A stretch of DNA of 64,000 nucleotides from Babylonia areolata (lineage: Eukaryota > Mollusca > Gastropoda > Neogastropoda > Buccinidae). A program made the translations under genes and the position numbers. The stretch is from NCBI RefSeq assembly GCF_041734735.1, contig NC_134878.1:14991401-15055400 (forward strand). The letters are read 5' to 3'. The notes beneath the pieces are model-generated. The model made no database searches. It was given only the letters and a program-made list of their open reading frames with translations, and had not been told where the DNA came from. How positions within the stretch are numbered: the first letter of the stretch is position 1; the number at the start of each line of letters is the position of its first letter. Shown piece after piece: positions 61,676-63,571 of the stretch.

Positions 61676-63358
61676 GCTGCTTGCATGTCCATCTGTTTAT
61701 CATGTATGGGCATAAATGAGTGAATGTTCAGTAAACCGACTCAATTTTCATTTTATGTTCATACACTTTTCATGTTAAAGCACAGTATTAAGTAACATAT
61801 TGTACTGTAATAGCATTAAGTAACATGCTGTACTGTATTGTATTGGATTGTATTAGATTACACTGTTATTGTATTGTTATTGATTTGTTACTATACTGTA
61901 TTGTATTGTATTGTATTGTATTGTATTGTATTGCATCACATTTTGTCACAACAGATTACTGTCTGTGGAATTTGTGGGAGAGTGCATTGCCACAGTGCAA
62001 TGCCATCCTCTTTTTTCTCTTTTTTTTTCTGTCTACAAGTGTCGGTTGTTGTTTTATTTTACTATCAAAGTAAATTTTTCTTCAGAATTCTGTTAGAGAC
62101 GACCCTTTTGTCAAAGTGTATTCTTTCATGAGGACCAAGTACATGTGCACACAGAACCTTGGTTAATCATCTCATCCCGGAAGACTACATAACAGCTTAT
62201 CTATTAGTTATTTCTAGAGTTAATTCATGGAAATGAATCAAAAATAAGAACAGAAAGCCGCCGTGGCGAAGTGGTTAGCGTCGCGGACTGATGGCTGGGA
62301 GGACGTGGGTTCGAATCCCAGCGGAGGTGGGTTTTTCGGCCCATGGCCGGCTCCTACCCAGAGTTGAGTGTGCTGTGGGCTTAAATGGGGAGACTGGGAC
62401 CACACAGTCGAGTGTCATCCACTTCAAGGATGCATCTTTGGGTGTGTTGCTCTAATTACCTGACCAACACTGCAAGTGTCTATATCTCTCGGGCCTGGTT
62501 AACGCCGGGATATTATTATAACAGGAAGCGTAGAGTACAGCCTTGTCACACAGTCCCAAACCAAAATGGACCTCCAGAGCAACATCGTCATCATCATCGT
62601 CATCCTCCTCCTCCTTCATCATCATCAATATAAACAAAACAGTCTCAAAGTCTGTGGCCTTTCATGTCCTACTCTCATGGTGACCTCAGTTTCGATACCC
62701 CTCCACTTCCGTGCTTGGGGTGAGTCCTGTCAACGTTGTCAGTGTCGGCAAATTCATGGGGGGCTGTTGTTTGAGGGACGTGGTGGCGGTCTCCACTCAG
62801 GGAGGGATGCTCACTCAGTCTGGCTCCGTAACTAAGCCATTATTGTCATTAGCAGGGGGCTTAGTAGGTGGTGTCCTAAGTACGTTAAATCAGAACAGGC
62901 ACCACTGAACACCACCGAAGTGACTCAGCAGCAGTGCAGGGTCTCCTCTGGTGTGTGGCCTCCTGGCAACCTAACATCGATGGCTCCCTGTGGACTGCTG
63001 ATGCTGGAACTGCGACGGACGAACCCGAGTGTGGCCGTGTATGGGGGAATCTAAATGAGCGGCATGGGAGTAATGCCACTGAAACGGTGCAGATGATGGG
63101 GCAGCAAAAAAAAAAAAAAAAAAAAGAAACAGAAAGCAACCAAAAATTGGGGGAGAAGAGCATACCTGACTGTGCACCACAACACCAAGTCACCTGCAGT
63201 CCAGAACAATGATCACATCCTTTGGGCCACTGGTCGCGGCAATGTACCACGGCCGAACTCGCGGGTCGTAGTCGTTATAGAACCCAGCAAAGTTGGTGGA
63301 CCACTCTCTGCCCGGGTAGAGACGCGTAACGCCCGTAGTTGAGCCAAAGTATTGCCAT
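27219..63358 (-). CDS. CACNA2D-like: Calcium-channel alpha-2/delta-like subunit (VWA + Cache), 3' 17 exons, partial gene
   Basis: Seventeen exons on the minus strand join in phase to 961 residues plus TGA; the 5' exons lie right of the window. In order: N-terminal Cache half (residues 1-46), VWA (47-about 216) with MIDAS D53-C-S55-L-S57, a Thr near 138 and D168 in ATDG, the rest of Cache 1 (217-349), a linker with EFRR and APQSHC (350-535), Cache 2 (536-620, [18 protein letters not shown]), a delta-like Cys-rich part (640-940) and a hydrophobic end (about 940-961). Known family role: an extracellular glycoprotein raising surface expression of Cav1/Cav2 channels. Many N-x-S/T sequons fit an extracellular protein. 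The order MRHLVN-like ([10 protein letters not shown]), the Cys pattern and the lack of a cytoplasmic tail favour alpha-2/delta; CACHD1, a relative with a long cytoplasmic tail and a broken MIDAS, is the main alternative. The paralogue number is not assigned. Confidence 0.93.
27869..28031 (-). CDS. alpha-2/delta-like exon 16 (delta-like)
   Basis: Residues 842-896: [20 protein letters not shown], then [20 protein letters not shown] and YNFNCKMTR. The TNLYLLVIE strand lies where alpha-2/delta-1 has TNLIFIMVE. Sequon NVS. Acceptor GTTTCCAG, donor GTAGGC. Confidence 0.92.
28320..28400 (-). mobile_element. L2/CR1-type tail remnants (also 38770-38860 and 47937-48035)
   Basis: (AAT)n followed by GTACATTTGTATAGAGCCC and AGAGCTCAGGATGC; 47937-48035 has ATACTTATATAGCACAC and CTCTAGGTGCTTTACAAAAA; 38770-38860 has GCTCAAAGCGCCTTACATC. 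These are reverse-strand forms of the widespread AAAGCGCTTTGAG...GCGCTATATAA tail. Confidence 0.45.
28477..28691 (-). mobile_element. SINE-A copy A6, 3' half only
   Basis: Tail and distal body in reverse: (TTC)n, CGTTCGTGGGCTGCAACTCC, then down to GTGTGTATTTGATCG, where it is cut off. No head. Abuts the LINE fragment at 28.7 kb. Confidence 0.85.
28700..29155 (+). mobile_element. LINE ORF2 C-terminal fragment carrying a SINE-B insert
   Basis: Reads [16 protein letters not shown] up to 28853 and, after the SINE-B insert and its duplicated target, [20 protein letters not shown], then [16 protein letters not shown] and [10 protein letters not shown]. These are standard C-terminal motifs of RTE/jockey-annotated LINE ORF2 (KRRKL.WFGHV.RH, RGRQ..W.DN..EW). 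The frame is continuous across the insert if the SINE and one target copy are ignored. Left end abuts a truncated SINE-A; right end runs into (GAA)n. Confidence 0.8.
28855..28937 (+). mobile_element. SINE-B copy inserted in a LINE
   Basis: (TTTCAG)3, then TAGCTCAAGGAGGCGTCACT and GTTCGGACAAATCC, cut off at GCCAAGCAGA. Target duplication TGGTCATGT at 28846-28854 and 28938-28946, inside the WFGHV codons of the LINE fragment. Removing the insert and one target copy restores the LINE frame. Confidence 0.9.
29240..29900. other. No gene seen; AGGTCA-like half-sites
   Basis: Intron 15-side sequence with repeated TGACCTTGACC / TGACCTTTGACC motifs (29535-29570, 29665-29700, 29825-29850). These look like nuclear-receptor half-sites, but such motifs are also common in mollusc interspersed repeats. 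Confidence 0.4.
30105..30300 (-). mobile_element. SINE-A copy A7, decayed tail
   Basis: (TTCTTC)n followed by GGCTACAACTCCCAAATTCA, GCAGGCTTTTATGTG and CCATACTCCGTTTTCAGG; about the last 100 nt of the element. It ends about 20 bp before the donor side of host exon 15. Confidence 0.65.
30323..30461 (-). CDS. alpha-2/delta-like exon 15
   Basis: Residues 796-842: [20 protein letters not shown], then [20 protein letters not shown] and AVDDNLG. Acidic and less conserved; aligned only by position. Acceptor ATACACAG, donor GTGAGG; phases fit exons 14 and 16. Confidence 0.87.
30494..30690 (+). mobile_element. SINE-B copy (reference)
   Basis: Complete: (TTTCAG)3, TAGCTCAAGGAAGCGTCACT, GTTCGGACAAATCC, ATACGCTACATCACATCTGC, AGCAGCGTAACCCAACGCGC, TTAGTCAGGCCTTGAGAG, then an A-rich AAATAAATA tail. 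TAGCTCAAGG and GTTCGGACAAATCC loosely match tRNA A and B boxes, so a tRNA origin is possible but unproven. Confidence 0.85.
31293..31606. mobile_element. MITE family 4, copy M4b (314 bp)
   Basis: TTAG (31289-31292, a changed TTAA) and TTAA (31607-31610); inverted ends TTCATTCTACCCGAC / CTCATTCTACTCCATGG. Contains two copies of a TACGAGTxxxCTCGTA-like palindrome (AAGAATACTCGTACC; GTTAACTCGTACC). Matches M4a in reverse. It ends about 50 bp from exon 14's donor. Confidence 0.82.
31660..31870 (-). CDS. alpha-2/delta-like exon 14 (delta-like strand motif)
   Basis: Residues 725-795: [20 protein letters not shown], then [20 protein letters not shown] and [14 protein letters not shown]. The order C(V/Y)(I/L)(L/F)D..(G/A)(F/Y)L....D...M(R/K)HLVN matches the delta part of alpha-2/delta proteins and is the best single reason to prefer that family over CACHD1. 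Acceptor GTCGCAG, donor GTAATT. Confidence 0.93.
31925..32212. mobile_element. MITE family 2, copy M2b (288 bp)
   Basis: TTAA at 31921-31924 and 32213-32216; inverted ends CTCTTTCAGCATCAAG / CTCTTTCACTGCTATAGG. It lies in intron 13 of the host gene, about 50 bp upstream of exon 14's acceptor. Confidence 0.85.
33137..33341 (-). CDS. alpha-2/delta-like exon 13 (Cys-rich)
   Basis: Residues 657-725: [20 protein letters not shown], then [20 protein letters not shown] and [17 protein letters not shown]. Six Cys suggest disulphides. Sequon NRS. Acceptor CATTTCAG, donor GTTGGG. The first 42 bp of the exon with the acceptor and upstream intron are repeated at 33724-33797. Confidence 0.9.
33373..33722 (+). 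mobile_element. SINE-A copy A8 between exon-13 duplicates
   Basis: Short-tail copy whose first bases (GACGGGCG) are missing; starts at ACAATAGCTGAGTGG. Flanked by long direct repeats (33299-33372 and 33723-33797, about 73 bp, three visible differences) instead of an ordinary short duplication. Confidence 0.88.
33723..33797 (-). repeat. Duplicate of exon 13 start and upstream intron
   Basis: GGTCCGAGTAGTGGCCCGGG, CTTTGCTCAGGTAGCAGACC and CTCTGAAACGAGCCACAG repeat 33299-33372 with three differences, so the acceptor and 42 bp of exon 13 occur twice, 425 bp apart, with SINE-A copy A8 between them. The outer copy is not followed by a donor. Confidence 0.88.
34201..34803 (-). mobile_element. SINE-A copy A9, split by a SINE-B
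   Basis: Old short-tail copy: (TTC)n and TCATGGGCTGT at 34201-34228, then the rest from 34512 to about 34803, ending at CACCCACCAGGGCGCCGTGACC. The 283-bp gap is a SINE-B insertion with target duplication TCATGGGCTGT. Confidence 0.85.
34229..34511 (-). mobile_element. SINE-B copy nested in SINE-A
   Basis: In reverse: a long (TTTA)n-rich tail (34229-34382), then CGAGACCTGACTAAGCGCG, GGTTACGCTACTGGTCAGGC, CCGAACGCAGTGACGCCTCC and (CTGAAA)n. Target duplication TCATGGGCTGT at 34218-34228 and 34512-34522 within SINE-A copy A9. Confidence 0.9.
35628..36134. repeat. Minisatellite with AAAT-rich tails, 6 copies
   Basis: Unit: TCCTCTGCCACACATTTCAC, ACACAGAGAAACAGCACAAA, AAGATGAAAT, then (AAATA)n of variable length and TAG. 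CATTTCACACACAGAGAAA again resembles the SINE-D tail. Ends about 20 bp from exon 12's donor. Confidence 0.9.
36156..36367 (-). CDS. alpha-2/delta-like exon 12 (Cache 2, start of Cys-rich part)
   Basis: Residues 586-657: [20 protein letters not shown], then [20 protein letters not shown], then [26 protein letters not shown]..........S.PY.DS.G.G is classic Cache; the Cys cluster that follows starts the delta-like region. Acceptor TCTCCAG, donor GTAAGT. A six-copy minisatellite (35628-36134) starts about 20 bp past the donor. Confidence 0.93.
36390..36745 (-). mobile_element. SINE-A copy A10, long-tail form with internal deletion
   Basis: In reverse: AAGCTCTAAGTATTTTAC, CTGCCTACCTGGGTAGAGCC, TGGGCGCTCATCATTCG, then the body to GTGTTCTTG, where about 170 bp of mid-body are missing before CCTGGACCCTCAG and the head. 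Lies upstream of exon 12's acceptor in the intron. Confidence 0.8.
37129..37411 (-). mobile_element. SINE-A copy A11, decayed, head missing
   Basis: In reverse: (TTC)n, GGCTGCGACTCCCACATTCA, CATGCTGGGTGTCTTC, CTTTAATGTGTTCATC, down to GCTGACCTGGGA. About 20 percent diverged by eye; the head is absent. Copy A12 is inserted next to it in the same orientation. Confidence 0.8.
37422..37784 (-). mobile_element. SINE-A copy A12
   Basis: Complete short-tail copy in reverse, from (TTC)n to GCTATTGCGCCCGTC. Flanks ACCACAATAAC (left) and ACTACAATAAC (right) look like a target duplication with one change. Ends about 30 bp before host exon 11's donor. Confidence 0.88.
37817..37972 (-). CDS. alpha-2/delta-like exon 11 (Cache 2)
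   Basis: Residues 534-586: [20 protein letters not shown], then [20 protein letters not shown] and [21 protein letters not shown]...YDPT opens the second Cache module and mirrors exon 1's GVTRLYPG...YDPR. Acceptor GAAACAG, donor GTGAGT. Confidence 0.93.
38393..38645 (-). mobile_element. SINE-D copy, 3' end missing
   Basis: In reverse from TGGATTTTTCTACAGAATTT to the head (GGATTCAAACCGG, ACTAGGCCATCACACC). Lacks the GCGCTGTAG...CACAGAG part; replaced by (AAT)n at 38339-38372. Confidence 0.8.
39296..40032 (-). mobile_element. Repeat K copy K1 carrying a MITE
   Basis: AAGAGAGGCAAGGCC to ACACAAGTGAGTCAAAAA with a further internal deletion relative to K2 (about 160 bp after TCACTTGTGAT). The 224-bp MITE M1b sits at 39770-39993. 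Ends about 26 bp from host exon 10's donor. Confidence 0.8.
39770..39993. mobile_element. MITE family 1, copy M1b (224 bp) inserted in repeat K
   Basis: TTAA at 39766-39769 and 39994-39997; ends CTCACTCAGTACGGCC and CTCTCTCCATACGAACGG (inverted). Repeat K copy K2 shows the empty site with a single TTAA, which fixes both ends and the duplication. Confidence 0.92.
40059..40396 (-). CDS. alpha-2/delta-like exon 10 (largest exon)
   Basis: Residues 422-534: [40 protein letters not shown], then [20 protein letters not shown] and [16 protein letters not shown]. Matches the family's APK.YC.......L.......D....NPSC...LI..VL.DA linker between the two Cache modules. Sequons NYS and NDS. Acceptor GTGTAG, donor GTGAAT. 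A copy of repeat K ends only about 26 bp downstream of the donor. Confidence 0.93.
41567..41635 (-). CDS. alpha-2/delta-like exon 9 (69 bp)
   Basis: Residues 399-421: [23 protein letters not shown]. The smallest exon here and a multiple of three, flanked by phase-0 borders, so skipping it would keep the frame. It resembles the family's segment for the strand before the second part of Cache 1 (YYFTPI.GT.FSLGVAL). Acceptor TGTTCCAG, donor GTTAGT. Confidence 0.9.
41865..42152. repeat. (CA)n tract, about 288 bp, interrupted
   Basis: The longest dinucleotide run in the window, with regular GTACA, ATACA and GCACG interruptions. In intron 8. Confidence 0.95.
42445..42591 (-). CDS. alpha-2/delta-like exon 8
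   Basis: Residues 350-398: [20 protein letters not shown], then [20 protein letters not shown] and PKALDGKMR. It follows the Cache 1 HPRLKP motif, as the family's acidic linker does (DLSEVE...LR..M). Acceptor TTCACAG, donor GTAAGT. Its upstream intron begins with the 1.4 kb pyrimidine-rich array at 42640-44000. Confidence 0.92.
42640..44004. repeat. Tandem array derived from the 3' end of repeat E (about 8.5 units)
   Basis: Units of roughly 150-170 bp: a T-rich tract of 15-35 nt, GCTGCCCTGTCTTCTGC, CTGTTTCAGTGGCATTACTC, CCGTTCATTCCAAG, CCATACACAGCCAC, GGGTGGGCAACGACCGTCAG, TCGTCAGCTTCC. On the minus strand GAGTAATGCCACTGAAAC matches repeat E. Length variation is mostly in the T tract. It sits about 50 bp upstream of exon 8's acceptor. 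Long open frames across it (over 500 codons, Phe/Leu-rich) are by-products. Confidence 0.9.
44005..44330 (-). mobile_element. Repeat E copy E3
   Basis: In reverse: CAGTCCACAGGGAACC, GGAGGAGACCCTGCACTGC-type block (AGAGGAGACCCTGCACTGCT), CTGAGTCACTTC, ACGCTACCTACTAAGCACCC, GGAGCCAGACGGAGTGAGC. Directly adjoins the tandem array that amplifies the E 3' end. Confidence 0.7.
44335..44425 (+). mobile_element. tRNA-like SINE head, orphan
   Basis: GGTGGCCCCGTGGGTAATG, TGACTATGGAACTAGTGTCC and GGTTCAAGTCTCATAT have A- and B-box form. No recognisable body follows; T-rich and pyrimidine-rich sequence comes next. Confidence 0.35.
45664..45808 (-). CDS. alpha-2/delta-like exon 7 (Cache 1 core)
   Basis: Residues 301-349: [20 protein letters not shown] and [20 protein letters not shown]. 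This is the diagnostic Cache strand pair (GVVGIDV.......YSFLI.N.G....HP.L). Acceptor TGTGACAG, donor GTGACG; ends on a codon boundary after KPSKK. Confidence 0.94.
45851..46265 (+). mobile_element. SINE-D copy (reference)
   Basis: tRNA-like head: A box TGGCCTAGAGG, then CGTCCGCCTAGGAAACG and B box GGTTCGAATCAC. The body has TAGACCTTGAGTGGTGGTC, CATTCGGATGAGACGATAAA, AACAAAAGGGTTGTTCCTGG and GGCGCTGTAGTGTAACGAC. The 3' end, CACAGAGAAATCTGTTGTG, is followed by (AATACA)n. An AATAC tract also precedes it. About 400 bp. Confidence 0.88.
46268..46910 (+). mobile_element. SINE-D relative with a different head, split by SINE-A
   Basis: Head GGTTGGCAGAATGGTTGAGA and GGGTCTGGGTTCAATTTTC (A and B box-like), a different tRNA type, joined to a SINE-D body after the SINE-A insert: CATTCGGATGAGATGATAAA, GGCAAAATTCTGTAGAAG, AATCTGCTGTGATAGG. 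A (CA)n run interrupts the body at about 46808-46826. Confidence 0.75.
46379..46741 (+). mobile_element. SINE-A copy A13 nested in a SINE-D relative
   Basis: Complete short-tail copy with target duplication GACTGGAAAATC at 46367-46378 and 46742-46753. The target lies inside a different tRNA-headed SINE (46268-46910), so A13 is the younger. Confidence 0.92.
46896..47275 (-). mobile_element. SINE-D copy
   Basis: Complete in reverse: TTTGTATTTGG tail, CACAACAGATTTCTCTGTG, CTACAGCGCCATGC, GGTCCTTTTACGTGCGCTAA, CCACCACTCAAGGTCTAGTG, then TGATTCAAACCAGC and CCTCTAGGCCATCAC. Confidence 0.85.
47303..47436 (-). mobile_element. SINE-B copy, decayed
   Basis: In reverse: CAAGGCCTGACTAGCGCACT, GCAGCGTATATGGATTTGTC, then a CTGAAACC-like end. 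Complete in length, diverged. Confidence 0.75.
47492..47884 (+). mobile_element. SINE-A copy A14 (best short-tail reference)
   Basis: Full copy with 13-bp target duplication GAAGTGGGGGGCC at 47479-47491 and 47885-47897. The head looks tRNA-derived: A box TAGCCGAGTGG, then GTTGGACTGTC and B box GGTTCGAATC. A body of about 250 nt follows, with GTGCAGACCTGCTAGTGCC and CAGCATGCACACCCCCG. The tail has two hairpins (ACTCGT..ACGAGT and GTGGG..CCCAC) and ends in (AGAAGA)n. Pol III transcription is inferred from the boxes. Open frames in both strands of every copy (VWF-free, e.g. [20 protein letters not shown] on the reverse) are shared sequence, not genes. Confidence 0.9.
48285..48450 (+). mobile_element. 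SINE-D body fragment, decayed
   Basis: TAGACCTTGAGTGGTGGCAG, GACGCTAGTCATTC, GTAGCATGCACTTAGCACAT, AACAAAAGGGTGTGC, TTCTGCAGAAAA. No head or tail. Confidence 0.65.
48899..49152 (-). CDS. alpha-2/delta-like exon 6 (end of VWA, Cache 1)
   Basis: Residues 217-301: [20 protein letters not shown], then [20 protein letters not shown], then [20 protein letters not shown]. Corresponds to the family's RVFTYLIG...MACNNKG...YMEVLSRP...WT..Y.D..GLG segment. Sequons NGS and NVT. Acceptor TTCTGCAG, donor GTGAGT. The minisatellite at 49170-49835 begins about 20 bp upstream of its acceptor. Confidence 0.93.
49170..49835. repeat. Minisatellite, 17-22-bp unit, about 33 copies
   Basis: Variants of CCCACCCAGTGTCATGAC and CCCACCCCAGTGTCGTGAC. 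Lies in intron 5 next to exon 6's acceptor; the unit contains CATGAC/GTCATG inverted pairs. Confidence 0.93.
49838..49976 (+). mobile_element. SINE-B copy, decayed
   Basis: TTCCAGTTTCTCAAGGACCC, GAGTCCATATTATATCC, GGGCAGATGCCTGATTAGCA and AACCCAACGTGCTTAGTGAG. A SINE-D copy follows directly. Confidence 0.75.
49978..50380 (+). mobile_element. SINE-D copy
   Basis: Near-identical to the 45.85 kb copy, with the same head (GTGATGGCCTAGAGGTAACG, GGTTCGAATCACGG), body and CACAGAGAAATCTGTTGTG end with an AAATACAAATACAAAT tail. High identity suggests recent activity. Confidence 0.88.
50400..50745 (-). mobile_element. SINE-D relatives (head variant 50400-50610; tail scrap 50655-50745)
   Basis: In reverse, 50400-50610 has AGACCTCAGTTTATCATTAT, CCGAATGACTAGACGC and a head with GATTCTAACCCAGAC and ATCTCAGCATACTGCCACC, the same tRNA type as the 46.27 kb element. 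50655-50745 is a separate SINE-D tail (TTGTCACAACAGAATTTCTC, GGCTGCTCTTCCCAAGGAG). Confidence 0.6.
50970..51511 (+). mobile_element. SINE-A copy A15, full-length long-tail form
   Basis: Best long-tail copy: head TAGCCGAGTGG / GGTTCGAATC, shared body, then TTACATGTCTGTCTGAG, GCGCCCAGTGGCAGCCGTC, TTACCCAGGTAGGCAGCC, AAGCGCTTAGAGCTTGG and (ATCA)n. The AAGCGCTTAGAGC...GGCACTATA part resembles widespread L2/CR1-type 3' tails. Flanked by 50-bp direct repeats (50920-50969, 51512-51561; two differences). Confidence 0.9.
51742..51845 (-). CDS. alpha-2/delta-like exon 5
   Basis: Residues 182-216: [20 protein letters not shown] and [15 protein letters not shown]. Lies in the later VWA, between ATDG and the RVFSYLI strand, as in the family's YN..K..VRVFTYLIG region. 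Contains one sequon (NWT). Acceptor CTTTCAG, donor GTATGA; ends on a codon boundary. Confidence 0.9.
52070..52345. mobile_element. MITE family 3, copy M3b (ends decayed)
   Basis: CTTTGTCAGTGAGGTGGCGG, TTGGGATTACATGACTTTTG, TTCAGCAAAATCAATGATAC and a CCAAAGGATG end align with M3a. TTAA not intact. Confidence 0.6.
52380..52690 (-). mobile_element. SINE-A copy A16, oldest
   Basis: Heavily diverged but collinear in reverse: GTGAGCTGCAGGTC, CAATAACCCATGTTTACC, CTTTAACATGCATATTTGC, ATGTCTCCACATATGCTGAC, ATCCACCCTTAATCC, CCCTCAGACTGAAAGACC. No intact A or B box. Confidence 0.65.
52966..53361 (-). mobile_element. SINE-A copy A17
   Basis: Complete short-tail copy in reverse with target duplication TCCATGTTTCTGTC at 52952-52965 and 53362-53375; tail hairpins and both pol III boxes present. 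Confidence 0.92.
53800..54483 (-). mobile_element. Repeat K copy K2
   Basis: In plus-strand order: AGAGGCAAGGCCTTCAAGAC, TCACTTGTGATACAC, AGTCCCCTAGCATTAATTAC, GGTGCAATATTGTTTTAAAC and GACACAAGTGAGTCAA. Lacks about 1 kb of K3's interior. At 54448-54456 (CCGGGTTAAAACA) it shows the empty form of a site that holds a MITE in K1. Confidence 0.8.
54607..54728 (-). CDS. alpha-2/delta-like exon 4 (VWA core)
   Basis: Residues 141-182: [20 protein letters not shown], then [20 protein letters not shown]. The ATDG motif carries the last MIDAS Asp (D168). Acceptor CTTGACAG, donor GTCAGA. The start of this exon with its acceptor recurs as decayed copies in the upstream intron between 54.77 and 56.6 kb (listed separately). 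Confidence 0.93.
54831..55148. mobile_element. MITE family 4, copy M4a (318 bp)
   Basis: TTAA at 54827-54830 and 55149-55152; 9-bp perfect inverted ends CTCATTCTA. Inside: AGGTACGAGATAACTCGTACC, AGGTACGAGTATTCTCGTACC-type palindromes and TGAACCACCATGTTTGTG. Inserted among the exon-4-derived copies. Confidence 0.85.
55229..55590 (+). mobile_element. SINE-A copy A18 in the exon-4-derived array
   Basis: Complete short-tail copy. Immediate target duplication GAGCTGTGGGGT at 55216-55227 and 55591-55602. The target belongs to a tandemly duplicated ~95-bp unit that includes a MITE end and a decayed copy of exon 4's start. Confidence 0.9.
55705..56100 (-). mobile_element. SINE-D copy, head missing, in the exon-4-derived array
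   Basis: In reverse: a long (TATTG)n-like tail (55720-55835), CACAACAGATTTCTCTGTG, GCGTCGCTACACCACAGC, TTCTACAGAATTCTGCC, TTACGTGTGCTAAGTGCATG, to ATCGTCTCATCAG. Confidence 0.8.
57450..57747 (-). mobile_element. SINE-A copy A19, decayed, headless
   Basis: In reverse: GTGGGCTGCAACTCCAAAG, GTAGGCAGCCATACTCC, CCATGCTGGGTATGTTC, GCTGACATGGATTACAG, CTTAACCCACCAGGTGCG. The head is replaced by repeat E copy E1, which starts here. Confidence 0.8.
57752..57990 (+). mobile_element. Repeat E copy E1, 3' half
   Basis: GAACACCACCGAAGTGACTC, CAGGGTCTCCTCTGGTGTG, GAGTAATGCCACTGAAATGG and GATGGGGCAG, then A-rich. Matches E2 from its middle on. Confidence 0.7.
58129..58257 (-). CDS. alpha-2/delta-like exon 3 (VWA)
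   Basis: Residues 98-141: [20 protein letters not shown] and then [20 protein letters not shown]. The GGTTEL turn matches the family's KGTT(N/G)Y turn, which supplies the MIDAS Thr. Acceptor ATTTCAG, donor GTAAGT. Phase fits both neighbours. Confidence 0.93.
59098..60725 (+). mobile_element. Repeat K copy K3 (longest, 1.63 kb)
   Basis: Starts TTGACTCACTTGTGTAAAC and ends CACAAGTGAGTCTTGAAGG, CCTTGCCTCTCTTG, so the ends are inverted repeats of GACTCACTTGTG. Contains GGTAAACTTTAACATCAAC, CAATATTGCATCTCTGGG, AATTAATGCTAGGGGACTT and, unlike the other copies, about 1 kb more (59640-60640). That includes a tRNA-like block at 60521-60590 (GATAGTGTAATGGG, GGTTCGAATCTGG). No transposase-like frame. 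Class unknown: the inverted ends suggest a DNA element, the tRNA-like block suggests a pol III unit. Confidence 0.65.
60787..60915 (-). CDS. alpha-2/delta-like exon 2 (VWA, MIDAS)
   Basis: Residues 55-98. Joining AG from exon 1 to T here gives Ser55 and completes the metal site D53-C-S-L-S57, followed by [17 protein letters not shown], the first VWA helix, and QDYVNVIC. Acceptor TTTTCCAG, donor GTAAGT. The second MIDAS position is Cys where alpha-2/delta proteins usually have Val or Thr; the metal-binding Asp and both Ser are kept. Ends with two bases of the Lys98 codon. Confidence 0.93.
60991..61396. mobile_element. MITE family 3, copy M3c
   Basis: TTAA at 60987-60990 with CCCTTTGACTGATCAG; GGGACTGCATGAATTTTTG and TTCAGCAAAACCAATCACAC inside; an AAGGGGTTTAG end near 61220 and a second, cleaner CAAGGGGTTAA end at 61390-61400. 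The 61230-61320 part (GCACTAGTGGGTCACGGC) also matches 51905-51960, so another element may be nested. Confidence 0.6.
61838..62215 (-). mobile_element. SINE-D copy, decayed
   Basis: (TATTG)n tail at 61838-61930, GTCACAACAGATTACTGTC, AGAATTCTGTTAGAGACG, CCCTTTTGTCAAAGTG, CTTGGTTAATCATCTCATCC. Head lost. Confidence 0.7.
62257..62632 (+). mobile_element. SINE-C, a different tRNA-headed SINE
   Basis: Head GCCGCCGTGGCGAAGTGGTT, ACTGATGGCTGGGAGG and GGTTCGAATCCCAGC (clean A and B boxes, with a GCTGGGA/TCCCAGC pair). The body has GGCCCATGGCCGGCTCC, GGGGAGACTGGGACCACAC and GGCCTGGTTAACGCCGGG. Ends in (ATC)n. Single copy in the window, about 370 bp. Confidence 0.75.
62655..63117 (+). mobile_element. 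Repeat E copy E2 (longest)
   Basis: About 460 bp ending in poly(A). Landmarks: GGTGACCTCAGTTTCGATAC (B-box-like), GAGGGACGTGGTGGCGG, GGCTCCGTAACTAAGCC, GAAGTGACTCAGCAGCAGTG, CAGGGTCTCCTCTGGTGTG, GGAGTAATGCCACTGAAACG, GATGGGGCAGCAAAA. Poly(A) and a B-box-like site suggest another SINE. It ends about 75 bp from host exon 1's donor. Confidence 0.7.
63194..63358 (-). CDS. alpha-2/delta-like exon 1 of window (Cache N-half, start of VWA)
   Basis: Codes residues 1-55 of the visible part: [16 protein letters not shown], then [12 protein letters not shown] and [10 protein letters not shown]. This is the family's YFGS..G..R.YPG / RPWY / PKDVVI block, where the Cache fold is interrupted by the VWA domain. 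Acceptor TTTTACAG, donor GTGACT. One base at the 5' edge belongs to a codon begun in an exon outside the window. The exon ends after AG of the split codon Ser55. Confidence 0.93.
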
Positions 63359-63375
63359 CTGTAAAAAACAACAAC

Positions 63376-63458
<83 letters not shown>

Positions 63459-63503
63459 TGTATAGAGAGAGAGATGGGGGGGGGGGGAGAGGAGAGAGTG
63501 ACT

Positions 63504-63543
<40 letters not shown>

Positions 63544-63571
63544 CAGAGAGAGATTCATGAAGGAACCAGCT

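Noticed and set aside
62257-62330. Functional tRNA genes at SINE heads (also 44335, 45858, 60521)
   Set aside because: A- and B-box sequences are present, but the acceptor stems do not pair and the sequence runs on into SINE bodies.
27219-63358. Calling the host gene CACHD1
   Set aside because: It shares the VWA plus two Cache layout, but the intact DxSxS, the MKHLVN-type delta motif and the lack of a cytoplasmic tail fit alpha-2/delta better. A phylogeny could still change this.
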